64,000 bases of DNA from Candidatus Obscuribacterales bacterium. Lineage in GTDB: Bacteria; Cyanobacteriota; Vampirovibrionia; Obscuribacterales; Obscuribacteraceae. This document shows positions 35,708-44,422 of the stretch, in pieces. The position numbers were made by a program, and so were the translations under genes. Below the pieces are notes generated by a model that was given only the letters and a program-made list of their open reading frames with translations, was not told where the DNA came from and did not search any database. Position 1 is the stretch's first letter; the number at the start of each line of letters is the position of its first letter. The stretch lies in assembly GCA_031292355.1 (NCBI GenBank), contig JARLHI010000075.1:248001-312000 (forward strand), written 5' to 3'.

Positions 35708-36517
35708 TTAACCGCCTAGCGACAGCACCAGTTGCGGTGTCGGTATGTGATGGTCTGCACGAACAGGAACAATTGCTGTACCAACCACGAAAAACTCTAT
35801 TACGCTTGGAGACCAGCCGTAACTGCCTTCTCTGATATCAACGCCAACTATTCCCTCAGCTTTTACTTCTTCGGCTTCTGCCTGCATTCGTTCCATGGCA
35901 AGTTCGCGAGCCTCGTAAAGTCCTTGCGTGAAGTTGACCATCTCAACGTTCTTGCCGATATTGCTAAACATTTGTCCAATACCTTGCATGGCTATGTGAT
36001 AAACGCAGTTTCCCATAACCATAGCCAACGGACGAAATCCACTCTTGAGCAATGTCCAGAAATCCTGACCTGAGAGGTCGCTTGTAAAAGGCTTCCCGCC
36101 GACCTTCCACTGATCTCCAGTGCCATCCGCGCGATAAACAGCGGTTCCGATTGCCACGAATTCAGCCAGGTCATTAGCCCAGGGCATTCGCTTAACAGTC
36201 AAACGCACTCCGACGACGCCATCAGCGCCAAGCTCCTTAGCTTCTTCTTCCATACGAGACATCGCCAGTTCGCGAGCGTGATAAAGAGCTTGTGTCAACA
36301 CATCCATTTCCTGGTTCTTAGTCCAACCAGCGAATTGAAAGCCGACGTGGTAGATGGAAGTACCCATGACCAATCCTGCTGGTTCAAAACCAGACTCTTT
36401 AACAAGCAAAAATTCATTGACAGAAAGGTCGCTAGTAAACAACTTCCGCTTGCCACCAGTGCCTCGCATTTCTCGCAAGCGATTGCGGGCGTCTTCTGGT
36501 AAATCTATAGACATCAA
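35708..36517 (-). CDS. Tandem YbjQ-like (putative heavy-metal-binding) protein, 269 aa
   Basis: Two copies of a YbjQ-type domain, about residues 26-130 and 143-255. Each has FTSDLSxxEF, then an xxVMGxxxYHxxxQ stretch, then a helix of ARELAMxRMxxEA, then GADGVVGVR or EGIVGVDIR. YbjQ proteins form pentameric rings; their metal-binding role is proposed from structure rather than proven. It is third in a three-gene operon, nine bases after the preceding gene. Confidence 0.8.
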   Translation of the reverse strand: MMSIDLPEDARNRLREMRGTGGKRKLFTSDLSVNEFLLVKESGFEPAGLVMGTSIYHVGFQFAGWTKNQEMDVLTQALYHARELAMSRMEEEAKELGADGVVGVRLTVKRMPWANDLAEFVAIGTAVYRADGTGDQWKVGGKPFTSDLSGQDFWTLLKSGFRPLAMVMGNCVYHIAMQGIGQMFSNIGKNVEMVNFTQGLYEARELAMERMQAEAEEVKAEGIVGVDIREGSYGWSPSVIEFFVVGTAIVPVRADHHIPTPQLVLSLGG

Positions 36518-36526
36518 CTCTCCTCG

Positions 36527-37510
36527 TTATTCTGTCGTGGCGTATTCTTCTAGCGTGACCTGGGCTCCTGAATTTTTTCCTTTGCTCAAGTCGATAAACA
36601 TCAACGGAGCACGAGCAGGGACTGCTTCAGTCTCCTGAATTGCTGTGCCTAGCGCAGTGAAATGCAGCAGGAGATCGATTTGAGTTTGACGGTTTAACTC
36701 GTATTCGATCTCTTCGATTTCGAAGTCGACATCGACACCTATAGCGCCATCTGCAGAAAGCTCTTTCAATTCAGAGTCAAGCCGCCACATGGAAAGTTCT
36801 CTGGCATTATAGAAACTTTGCGTGTAGTTCACTATCTCTTGATTCGGTGCAGTAAAGAAAAATCCCGTTTGCTGTCTGCGCGTTTGATAATCGGTGTAGA
36901 CGTAGTAAGAGCAACAGCCCATTACCACTCCTACAGGACGATAGCCGGCAGTGTGCAGCTTCCAGAACTCTTGCCCACTCAAATTAGAAATGAATGGTTC
37001 AGCCCCAACAGGGTAACCTGCAATTCGCACAGCGGTACCAAATGCGGTGAACTCAGTATTACGATTTCCGACATCTGGTCGTTTAACTTTGAGTCTGACC
37101 CCGACCACTCCAGACGCACCCAAAAGTTTTGCCTCTTGTTGCATCCTCTGCATCGCAAGTAAACGACTATGAGACTGTGCTTCAGTAAGTTGGGTCATTT
37201 CACCTGTGTATCGCCCCGCCCCAAGTGATGCAAAGAAACCAAGATTGTAATAGCAGGTGCCCATCACCTGAGATATAACCTCGACGCCCGACTCTTTCAT
37301 CAGCAAAAATTCATTGACCGAAAGGTCGCTGCTAAAAAATTTGTCAGTGCGACCACTATGCTTAAGAATCCGCTCTTTTGCGATTGCAGGAATATCGCCA
37401 TTGGTGAGCGCTTTGACAGCCTCTTTTCGTTGTTCTACAAGGGCTTCAGCCTTTGCGGCAGCCAGTAGTTCTGCCTCGGTATCGGGTCTCCAGAAGCGCC
37501 ACCAAGGCAT
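36527..37510 (-). CDS. Tandem YbjQ-like protein, 327 aa
   Basis: Paralogue of the following gene, with an extra N-terminal charged helix of about 55 residues (MPWWRFWRP then Ala/Glu-rich). Both YbjQ-type units are present (about 58-165 and 175-300): FSSDLSVNEFLLMKESG and FISNLSGQEFWKLHTAGYR, with GASGVVGVRLKVKR and SADGAIGVDVDFE. It is second in the operon, with nine-base gaps on both sides. Confidence 0.8.
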   Translation of the reverse strand: MPWWRFWRPDTEAELLAAAKAEALVEQRKEAVKALTNGDIPAIAKERILKHSGRTDKFFSSDLSVNEFLLMKESGVEVISQVMGTCYYNLGFFASLGAGRYTGEMTQLTEAQSHSRLLAMQRMQQEAKLLGASGVVGVRLKVKRPDVGNRNTEFTAFGTAVRIAGYPVGAEPFISNLSGQEFWKLHTAGYRPVGVVMGCCSYYVYTDYQTRRQQTGFFFTAPNQEIVNYTQSFYNARELSMWRLDSELKELSADGAIGVDVDFEIEEIEYELNRQTQIDLLLHFTALGTAIQETEAVPARAPLMFIDLSKGKNSGAQVTLEEYATTE

Positions 37511-37519
37511 GATTCTCTC

Positions 37520-37915
37520 CTAATTAACGAAATCGGACAAAGCTTTTTTCATACCAGCATTTGTAGCAGACGCCTTGCTCAATTCGGTGGCAAGAGTCTT
37601 GATCCAATCATCGAGCGAAACTTCAGATGTTTTCAAAACGACACCACGCACAATTTTCATAATGGTGGCAGTTACCCGAGATTTATCTTTAGCCAGACCC
37701 AGATGCACATCATCAAAGCGCACGACCAACTTTTTAACCGGGCGGTCGCTCGACAGCATCCAACCAGCGCGCTCTACCGTTGTTGAGTCGGGAAGAATTG
37801 CCTGCAACCTGGTTGCAAGAGACTCGACCAGTTCCTTGGACTCCGATTTATCCATATGCAAAGCACTTGCAAGGATGTCAATTTTCAGTGACTCATCTTC
37901 CCAATCTTCATTCAT
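37520..37915 (-). CDS. Hypothetical protein heading the YbjQ operon (131 aa)
   Basis: Not recognised. It is a soluble alpha/beta protein: an acidic N-terminus, a helix-rich first half, a stretch of strands (KKLVVRFDDVHLGLAKDKSRVTATIMKIVRGVVL) and two C-terminal helices. Its conserved spacing with two tandem-YbjQ genes suggests it is a partner of those proteins. Confidence 0.7.
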   Translation of the reverse strand: MNEDWEDESLKIDILASALHMDKSESKELVESLATRLQAILPDSTTVERAGWMLSSDRPVKKLVVRFDDVHLGLAKDKSRVTATIMKIVRGVVLKTSEVSLDDWIKTLATELSKASATNAGMKKALSDFVN

Positions 37916-38188
37916 GGCGAAAGTTTAGCATAAGAAAGTTCGAGTCAGGTTTACAAGTAACTGTGCGCCCAACCACTCTCAATCATCGTCGAAATTATTT
38001 CACTTCTCCCATACTGAAAACGTTTAGTACGAGAGCAAAGCCATTCAAGCGCAGACCAATCGGAGATAGGTCAGACCAGCTAAACAATCACAGATAACGC
38101 CGTTTGCCTGGCTCACCGCGGGCAAGAGAGTGCCACTTGTTTTGGGCATATTGCTATTGCGAAGCACGCTCAAAAAGGACACGCACAG

Positions 38189-39835
38189 ATGACCCTCACC
38201 ACCTCCATGAGAAAGTGTATTTTAGCACTCATCTGCTCCTTGGTTATCCCAGCGATTGGAGTTAAAGCAGCTGAGACATCGACGTCAGGAGACTTGGTGA
38301 AAGCCACAGATTTTGGTTGCTGGTCCCAGGTGGAAGCTCTGAGTAATCGCGTTCTTAAAAGAGAGCCGGGCAATGCAAAAGCCCTCACATTGCGAGCAAT
38401 GGTCAGAGGTATGGTCGGAAAGACAGACGAAGCTTTGGCTGACTGCGACCAAGTTCTCAGCGTTGATCCTCGTAACGCCACAATCTTCTCCACGAGAGGA
38501 ACGATTTTGTGTAACATCGGCGAAGTGCGAGCCGGGCGTAAGGATCTCAAAAAATATTTAGCATTAACAGAATCGGCTCAGGACGCCGGTGAATGTTTTG
38601 TTCGCGCGGAAGCGTTCGAAGATCTAAAAGATGAGAAATCAGCGCATAAGCTATATGAAGAAGTTGTAACTAAGACGGTCTCTGCCACTTCAGATGGAGA
38701 CATTCTGGTTCGCGGTCAAGCTTTGTACAGACTGAAGAACTTCAAAGACGCTATTGAAACATTGACGAAACTTGATCACTTGTCGCCTATTGCACCTGCT
38801 TTGGTATCAGTGCTGGCATGCTGTCACTTCAAAAACGGTGATTCGGTCAATGCTCTTAGAGAATTTGCTCAGGTCGACGAACAGGTACCCAATTACATTC
38901 ACAACCTTTTCAGTTGGGGACGATCTCTAGAGGAAATGAAAAGATATGACGAAGCTATACAACAATACGCCCGAGCACTGCAGGTGGAAGGGCGATATGT
39001 ACCTATTCTTAAGCACCGCGGACATTGCTATTTGGAAATCAAAAACTACAAAGCGGCTTTGTCGGATCTCAGTAAAGCTATCAGATTGAACGGCGACGAT
39101 ATCCAAACGATTTTAGATAGAGCTTACGTCTACACCTGCCTAAATCAGCAGGTAGATGCAATTAGTGACTGTGAGCGAGCAATTGCACTTGACCCTGCTA
39201 GTGCTCAAGCCTTTAATCGACTGGGCCTCTCTAAAGCCCATACTGGTAAGTGGAAGGAAGCCTATGCCGCACTGAATCAGTCTCTAAAATTGTCGCCGGA
39301 TTATACGGAGGCTCTCACTAACCGTTCTTGGGTCGAAAAAGAACTTGGGGACCATGTCAAAGCTCACGCCGATTTAACTAAAGCAATCAGTCTCGAACCA
39401 CTTTGCGATAACGCCTATTACTCTCGCGGGGTATTGTTTCAGGAAGAAAAAAAATACGCCAAATCCATCGCCGATTTCACAAAGGCGATCGAAATATCCC
39501 CCTCGAATAGTTTCTATTTGAGTGCTCGAGGACGCTCTGAAGTTGGTAACTCCAGCTATAAACAAGCAATCGAAGATTGTACTAAATCGATTCAGCTTGA
39601 TTCCCTCTCTGCACTACCGTATCAATGGCGGGCAGAGGCGTTTCTGGCAATTGGCAAATGCGACCTGGCTTTGAACGATTTGGATCTAATCATCAAAAGG
39701 GATCCGTCTGACGCTGAAGCACTAAGTCTTCGTGCTAAGGTGTATCAAAAACTGAATAAAGCACCACTAGCCGCACGGGATTTGTCAAAAGTGAAAAGAT
39801 TGATGCAATCGAATACGAATACCCCACATCTGTAA
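38189..39835 (+). CDS. Exported TPR protein (548 aa)
   Basis: The signal peptide is about residues 7-28 (ending VKAAE). Around 13 TPR units follow in an almost unbroken array, for example YKAALSDLSKAIRLNGDD, ADLTKAISLEPLCDNAYYSRG and IADFTKAIEISPSNSFYLSARG. It probably folds as a long superhelix in the periplasm. Eight bases separate it from the TPR-TonB gene downstream, so they form an operon. Confidence 0.88.
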   Translation: MTLTTSMRKCILALICSLVIPAIGVKAAETSTSGDLVKATDFGCWSQVEALSNRVLKREPGNAKALTLRAMVRGMVGKTDEALADCDQVLSVDPRNATIFSTRGTILCNIGEVRAGRKDLKKYLALTESAQDAGECFVRAEAFEDLKDEKSAHKLYEEVVTKTVSATSDGDILVRGQALYRLKNFKDAIETLTKLDHLSPIAPALVSVLACCHFKNGDSVNALREFAQVDEQVPNYIHNLFSWGRSLEEMKRYDEAIQQYARALQVEGRYVPILKHRGHCYLEIKNYKAALSDLSKAIRLNGDDIQTILDRAYVYTCLNQQVDAISDCERAIALDPASAQAFNRLGLSKAHTGKWKEAYAALNQSLKLSPDYTEALTNRSWVEKELGDHVKAHADLTKAISLEPLCDNAYYSRGVLFQEEKKYAKSIADFTKAIEISPSNSFYLSARGRSEVGNSSYKQAIEDCTKSIQLDSLSALPYQWRAEAFLAIGKCDLALNDLDLIIKRDPSDAEALSLRAKVYQKLNKAPLAARDLSKVKRLMQSNTNTPHL

Positions 39836-39843
39836 ATGCTCTA

Positions 39844-40542
39844 ATGCCTAACCTCAAATTGCTACCAGCCGTTGCATTGATCTCGTTATTTGGCTTAGTG
39901 AGCGCGTCTTCGCTGGCGGCTTCATCAGAGAACATCAGTCCTTCCACCGTCCCCAGTGCGCAGCAGACCGACCACCTGAAGTCAGCAAAAGCGTTGATGT
40001 CTAAACAGAATTGGAGTCAGGCGCTTAAAGAGTTGAAGGAGTCTTCCGAATACGATCCGAAGGACCAGAACTGCTGGAACCTTATGGGCATTTGCTACAT
40101 GCAAAAGGGCAAGCTTACAGAAGCAAAAGACGCATACGATAAAGTCAGGAAGCTCACAGGCGGCAAAGACGACGTTCCAAAATTCGTAACGGAACAAGGA
40201 CCTCCACAGACAAACAAATCGGCCGAGCAACGCCTTTCAGAGTCGCAGGCGGCAGATAAGAAAAAGCAGGACCAACAAATTTACATGACCGATTTGCAGC
40301 GTCGAATCAAAAGAAATTGGCATCCAAACGCGCCCTATCTAACTGACAATGTCGTAGTCAATTTTAAAATAAATCGCCAAGGTAGGATATCTTGCGTCAA
40401 AATCAAAACATCATCTGGTAATTCGGAATGCGATAGGGCCGCAGTTGATGCCGTGTCAAACACCACTGGTGGATCACTTCCTGAAGAGTTGGCCGATGAA
40501 ATTGACGTGCAATTCACTTTTGATAAATTGACGTTGATCTGA
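39844..40542 (+). CDS. Exported TPR protein with TonB C-terminal-like domain
   Basis: The signal peptide is residues 1-26. A short TPR section (about 41-105) is followed by a linker and a TonB C-terminal-like domain (about 145-232) with LQRRIKRNWHP, VVVNFKINRQGRISCVKIKTSSG and AVDAVSNTTGG. TonB-C domains contact outer-membrane proteins. A periplasmic protein combining TPR and TonB-C may link a scaffold to the outer membrane. It has no TonB membrane anchor other than the signal sequence. Confidence 0.85.
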   Translation: MPNLKLLPAVALISLFGLVSASSLAASSENISPSTVPSAQQTDHLKSAKALMSKQNWSQALKELKESSEYDPKDQNCWNLMGICYMQKGKLTEAKDAYDKVRKLTGGKDDVPKFVTEQGPPQTNKSAEQRLSESQAADKKKQDQQIYMTDLQRRIKRNWHPNAPYLTDNVVVNFKINRQGRISCVKIKTSSGNSECDRAAVDAVSNTTGGSLPEELADEIDVQFTFDKLTLI

Positions 40543-40556
40543 TGTATCCGCCGGTC

Positions 40557-41834
40557 TTAACCTTGCAATTCAGGATGAGGTAACGCGGGCACTTTAAGAA
40601 AATCTAGCATAATGAATTCTGCAAAGAGAGCATTTGGCCAACCAAAATCGGGGCGGGTATATTGCATTTTGTTGTTAGGGTTAAGAGATTCATGCAAGCG
40701 ACCATCACCTGGATCTGTTGCCAGCGCAAAAGCTAACATGGCTTCTTTTTCTTGCTCGGAGTCTGCGGTTAAACCCTGCATCACTATTCCTAGCGGCCAG
40801 ACATCATGCACATTCTCGTCGTAATAAGCAGGAGACTCCGGAGTGCCTCCAAGTGCCAAAGTTAGATGCTTTGTGTGTTCACTTCCAATACCTGTCACCA
40901 CTTGTCCGCGCGCAAAATTGGGATTGCTGTCTGAAAGCACAAAACGTCTGGTGTTCTGGTAAATCGAATCTCCAGCAGAAACATAGCCTAAATAAGGCGC
41001 CGACAAAAGACTCGGTATGTTGGGATCGTCCATAAGATGAGAATTGCCCTCACCATCTACTTCATAAGCATAAATCTTTCCGAACTCTGGATGGTCCACA
41101 ATTCCGTACTTTTGAATTCCTGCCTGTATCTGCTCCCGCAAAAGTTTCAGTCTTTTAGCTTTTTCTTGATCGTCGTAAATAGAAGCGGCGATTTCTTCCA
41201 TAGCCACCAGAGCAACTACTGCCATCATCTGGTCAGGAATGTTGAATGGATATTTGCATTCATCGTCCGATGGACGGAAACCACTCCAGATCATACCTGT
41301 GTGCGCGCAAGAATTTCCACGCCCGTTATTCGCAAGGCCCTCGAAGCGATATGAGGACTGGCCAAGATGATCCTGCTCGATCAGCATTGTTCTGAACGCG
41401 GAATCCATGCCGAGCGCAAATTCATCCGTGAATATTGAGACATCCCCAGTTTGCTTCCAGTATTGCCAGGCTAACATTTGAGGATACGCTAACGAATCAA
41501 CTTCGAATTTATCCTCCCAGATTTTGTAGTCTGCAGTGAAAGCATTCGCGTAGGGATTTAGAATCAAACATTTCGTTTGCCTGGCGATCACTCGGCGAAG
41601 CATATCGTTTGCCTCGGGATCCGTTTTAGCAAAAAATAAAAACGGGCGCATCTGAGCGCTACTGTCTCGTAGCCACATGGCCGGGATGTCGCCGGTACGT
41701 ATGTAAGTGGTGCCATCGCTTTCGAACGATGCCTGGGTGGATGAGTTCATAAGTGCGTTCCTGAACATAGCCTTGAGATGAGGGTCCGCCGAATGAAATT
41801 CGGCAGCAACATCTCTAATCGAGTGAAAGTTCAT
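40557..41834 (-). CDS. GH125 exo-alpha-1,6-mannosidase-like protein
   Basis: 425 residues, the family length. Conserved blocks are YIRTGDIPAMWLRDSSAQ (44-61), FEVDSLAYPQMLAWQYW (110-126), CAHTGMIWSGFRPSDD (176-191), GIGSEHTKH near 310 and DFGWPNALFAEFI near the end. The family releases mannose from alpha-1,6-linked mannosides, as in N-glycan or yeast mannan degradation. No signal peptide is seen, so it acts on imported oligosaccharides. Together with the GH1 gene it suggests use of plant or fungal glycans. Confidence 0.92.
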   Translation of the reverse strand: MNFHSIRDVAAEFHSADPHLKAMFRNALMNSSTQASFESDGTTYIRTGDIPAMWLRDSSAQMRPFLFFAKTDPEANDMLRRVIARQTKCLILNPYANAFTADYKIWEDKFEVDSLAYPQMLAWQYWKQTGDVSIFTDEFALGMDSAFRTMLIEQDHLGQSSYRFEGLANNGRGNSCAHTGMIWSGFRPSDDECKYPFNIPDQMMAVVALVAMEEIAASIYDDQEKAKRLKLLREQIQAGIQKYGIVDHPEFGKIYAYEVDGEGNSHLMDDPNIPSLLSAPYLGYVSAGDSIYQNTRRFVLSDSNPNFARGQVVTGIGSEHTKHLTLALGGTPESPAYYDENVHDVWPLGIVMQGLTADSEQEKEAMLAFALATDPGDGRLHESLNPNNKMQYTRPDFGWPNALFAEFIMLDFLKVPALPHPELQG

Positions 41835-41904
41835 GGGTCAGCCTTGCGAAGGAACTGGTTAAAACGCTTGATAGAACTATTTTTCAAGGTTTCTCTATCA
41901 TAGG

Positions 41905-42111
41905 TCAAACTTTTGATAATTGATAGCTCGGATGTAGTGGCATCACTAATGGTGTCAGAATCGAGGTTGAAGAATCCAACTGTTTGGCTATCGTGCCCCC
42001 AGCAAGATTATCGCTCAGAACGAAGTAACAATTTTGCGGTACTACTACCGGTGCTTTGTTTTCCGGATACGGACGTATCGGCAAACCATCGTCAACAGAA
42101 GCCAATTTCAT
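41905..42111 (-). pseudogene. Signal peptidase I-like fragment (68 aa)
   Basis: The sequence PVVVPQNCYFVLSDNLAGG matches the C-terminal box of signal peptidase I (compare VPPNQLFMMGDN in the complete copy at 60807). The Ser/Lys catalytic part is missing. Its ATG overlaps the stop of the upstream PDZ gene as ATGA, so it may still be translated. It is a gene remnant or a small derived protein. Confidence 0.5.
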
Positions 42112-42539
42112 TGAACTGGTGACCGCAAATAATCTCTGACGAGACCTGGATGCTTAGCGTCCAATGTCTTCAGCCTTGCACGCTTTAGTGTTACTACGAG
42201 TTCTCTTTGTTCTCTCTCGATGCAAATATCAACAGTTGACCCAGGCTCGCCTGTCAATCGGTCAAATATTTCACGCTTGGTCAAACTCTTTGCTGGAATT
42301 CCATCAATGCTGACAATCTGATCCCCGGTTCTAATGCCCGCTTTCTCTGCTGGTGTGTCTGGATACACTTCCGCGATCTTGGGCATTTGTCGTGCCCGCA
42401 CGCAAAACTTGAATCCGACTATGCCATGTTTATAGTTCCTAACAGCAACCGCGTTTTGAGTTTCGTCAGCGTAACCTATGTTTGGTCCAAAACATGTAAT
42501 TACGCACGCCAGGACTAATAAATACATGTTTTTCGGCAT
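42108..42539 (-). CDS. Exported PDZ-domain protein
   Basis: The ATG at 42539 lies after a GGGGG ribosome site and gives a signal peptide (NMYLLVLACVITCF, ending GYADE). The longer frame to 42650 lacks one and would overlap the PhzF gene start region. A single PDZ domain (about 50-130) has the peptide-binding pattern VYPDTPAEKAGIRTGDQIVSIDGIPA. No protease domain is attached, so it may be an adaptor. It overlaps the downstream signal-peptidase fragment by four bases. Confidence 0.8.
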   Translation of the reverse strand: MPKNMYLLVLACVITCFGPNIGYADETQNAVAVRNYKHGIVGFKFCVRARQMPKIAEVYPDTPAEKAGIRTGDQIVSIDGIPAKSLTKREIFDRLTGEPGSTVDICIEREQRELVVTLKRARLKTLDAKHPGLVRDYLRSPVQ

Positions 42540-42653
42540 CCAGTTGCCCCCTATGATTTGCATCACCGCTGAATCAATTATACGTTGGCAAAACAAGTCT
42601 TGGGTCTCCGACCGGTTTTTACCGAGATGAACCGCTATCATCCACAGCAAAGG

Positions 42654-43514
42654 TTATACCGCCCTCTGCTCCAAAAGATGTGCAACACCGCCGGCTTCTA
42701 CACGATTGATTCGTCCCTCAAAAATGTCCAATCGCGCTTCAATCCTCGAAAATCTATTCATAGATTGCCCCTGTTCATAGATCAGATTGGCCGCTTCCGC
42801 TTCACTTATAATTTTGTTCGAGAATAAATAACAAGAAAGGGCACCGCTTGCTGTGCCAGTCGCAGCTTCTTCGTCGATACCGAAAAGCGGTGCGAAATTT
42901 CTACAGCTCGCAGTTACGTTCTGAACTGTTTCTAGCGAAAACAGATGATATCCAATTACATCCAGCTCCTTGCTTAATGCGCAGACCTGTGCAAAATCAG
43001 GTTTTATTTCCATCAACGTCTCTAAATCCTTAATGGGCACAATTATGTCTCTCAATCCAGTCGAGACTATCTGTGGCTTGAGATCAGGATGCAAATCCTC
43101 AATCGAAATATTTAGGGAACGAGCAATTACCTGCTTATCTACCTCGTCCCCGAAGAGCGGCTCGGACTGAGTCATAAATATTTTGCCTGATTCTGTTATG
43201 TCTACATCAAAAACACCAGCACGAGTCTCTTGAAAATATTTTCCAGACTCAATTTTTTTAAGATGAAAGAGCAAAGAGAAGGTAGCAATAGTTGCGTGCC
43301 CGCACAAATCAACTTCAGCCACAGGAGTGAAGAATCGCACTTTAAAATCGGCGACATCCGAAGTCTGAACGAAAGCTGTTTCCGAATGGCCGAGCTCTCG
43401 CGCGACTTCTTGCATTTGCTCTTCGGTCATAGAATTGGCGTCAGTGACCACGCCGGCCGGGTTACCACCTTCGGCTGTTGCGCTGAATGCGTTAAGAATA
43501 TATACCTCGGTCAT
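42654..43514 (-). CDS. PhzF family isomerase/epimerase
   Basis: 286 residues, the family size. The N-terminal motif NAFSATAEGGNPAGVV, the catalytic Glu45 in HSETAFV, CGHATIAT (71-78) and the second-half match with EEAATGTASGALSCYL are all present. PhzF-like proteins are two-domain diaminopimelate-epimerase-fold enzymes; most outside phenazine producers have unknown substrates. No phenazine genes are nearby. Confidence 0.92.
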   Translation of the reverse strand: MTEVYILNAFSATAEGGNPAGVVTDANSMTEEQMQEVARELGHSETAFVQTSDVADFKVRFFTPVAEVDLCGHATIATFSLLFHLKKIESGKYFQETRAGVFDVDITESGKIFMTQSEPLFGDEVDKQVIARSLNISIEDLHPDLKPQIVSTGLRDIIVPIKDLETLMEIKPDFAQVCALSKELDVIGYHLFSLETVQNVTASCRNFAPLFGIDEEAATGTASGALSCYLFSNKIISEAEAANLIYEQGQSMNRFSRIEARLDIFEGRINRVEAGGVAHLLEQRAV

Positions 43515-43649
43515 TCCGTCAACCCCGCTTTAATGTCGACCACAGCAGCCAATTTCGACTGGTCTGAACACGCCGTCTGATACAAAACAACAGTTTATGC
43601 GAAAAAATAGGTCATAATCAAAATTGAATTTCAACATTTACAGACTAGA

Positions 43650-44318
43650 GTGCACAGTGCAAGTTTGAGCAATAACGAAGGCATAGTCTTTATACTCGAT
43701 GGCGCTGGCGGCTCTGGTTGGACCCCGACGGTTTTACGCCACATCCTCTCCGAATTACCCTATGAAGTTCACCACTTTCGCTGGGGGCACGGTTACATGC
43801 GCATCATCAAAGACCTGACGAATCGCGATAATACGAAACTAAGGTCCGAAGAACTAGCGGCTCTCATTCGCGATTACAGAACCAAACATCCGCAGCGAAA
43901 AGTATACGTCATTGCCAAAAGCGCTGGCACTGCACCAGCTGTAATGGCTTTATCTCAATTGGAGCCAGACACCGTCGACCGTGCCTTTCTACTGTCACCA
44001 GCCATTTCGCCAGCCTTTGACTTGACACTAGCGTTAGGAGCGACAAAACAGGAACTCTATTCATACTGGTCACCACATGATCATTTTTGGCTCGGCTTAG
44101 GCACGTCTTTGTTCGGCACCGCAGATGGTGTCCCTTGTCGTGCCGCAGGCTTGACCGGCTTTAAACGACCAGAAGATCCGCAAAAGAATTTGCATTATGC
44201 AAAATTGCGTGAAATTGAATGGACACCGTCCATGTTATTGCAAGGACACCTCGGCGGACATCCCGGCAACAGCATGCCACCATTTATTCGAAAATACGTA
44301 TTACCACTGCTTATATGA
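43650..44318 (+). CDS. Alpha/beta hydrolase-like protein
   Basis: 222 residues from a GTG start with no strong ribosome site, so the start is uncertain. An N-terminal strand-turn GIVFILDGAGGSGW is followed by VYVIAKSAGTAPAVMAL with a likely nucleophile Ser in a loosely kept GxSxG (AKSAG), AFLLSPAISP, and LLQGHLGGHPGN near the end where the catalytic His would lie. Cytoplasmic and small. The substrate is unknown. Confidence 0.7.
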   Translation: MHSASLSNNEGIVFILDGAGGSGWTPTVLRHILSELPYEVHHFRWGHGYMRIIKDLTNRDNTKLRSEELAALIRDYRTKHPQRKVYVIAKSAGTAPAVMALSQLEPDTVDRAFLLSPAISPAFDLTLALGATKQELYSYWSPHDHFWLGLGTSLFGTADGVPCRAAGLTGFKRPEDPQKNLHYAKLREIEWTPSMLLQGHLGGHPGNSMPPFIRKYVLPLLI

Positions 44319-44422
44319 GCAACTGCTTCTTCTCGAGAAGTCACCATTAATCTACATGCTGCGCTCTTAAATTGTGACCAATTGTGGTAGGTATACTTTG
44401 AAGTCGTGCTGAGGAGTATCAG

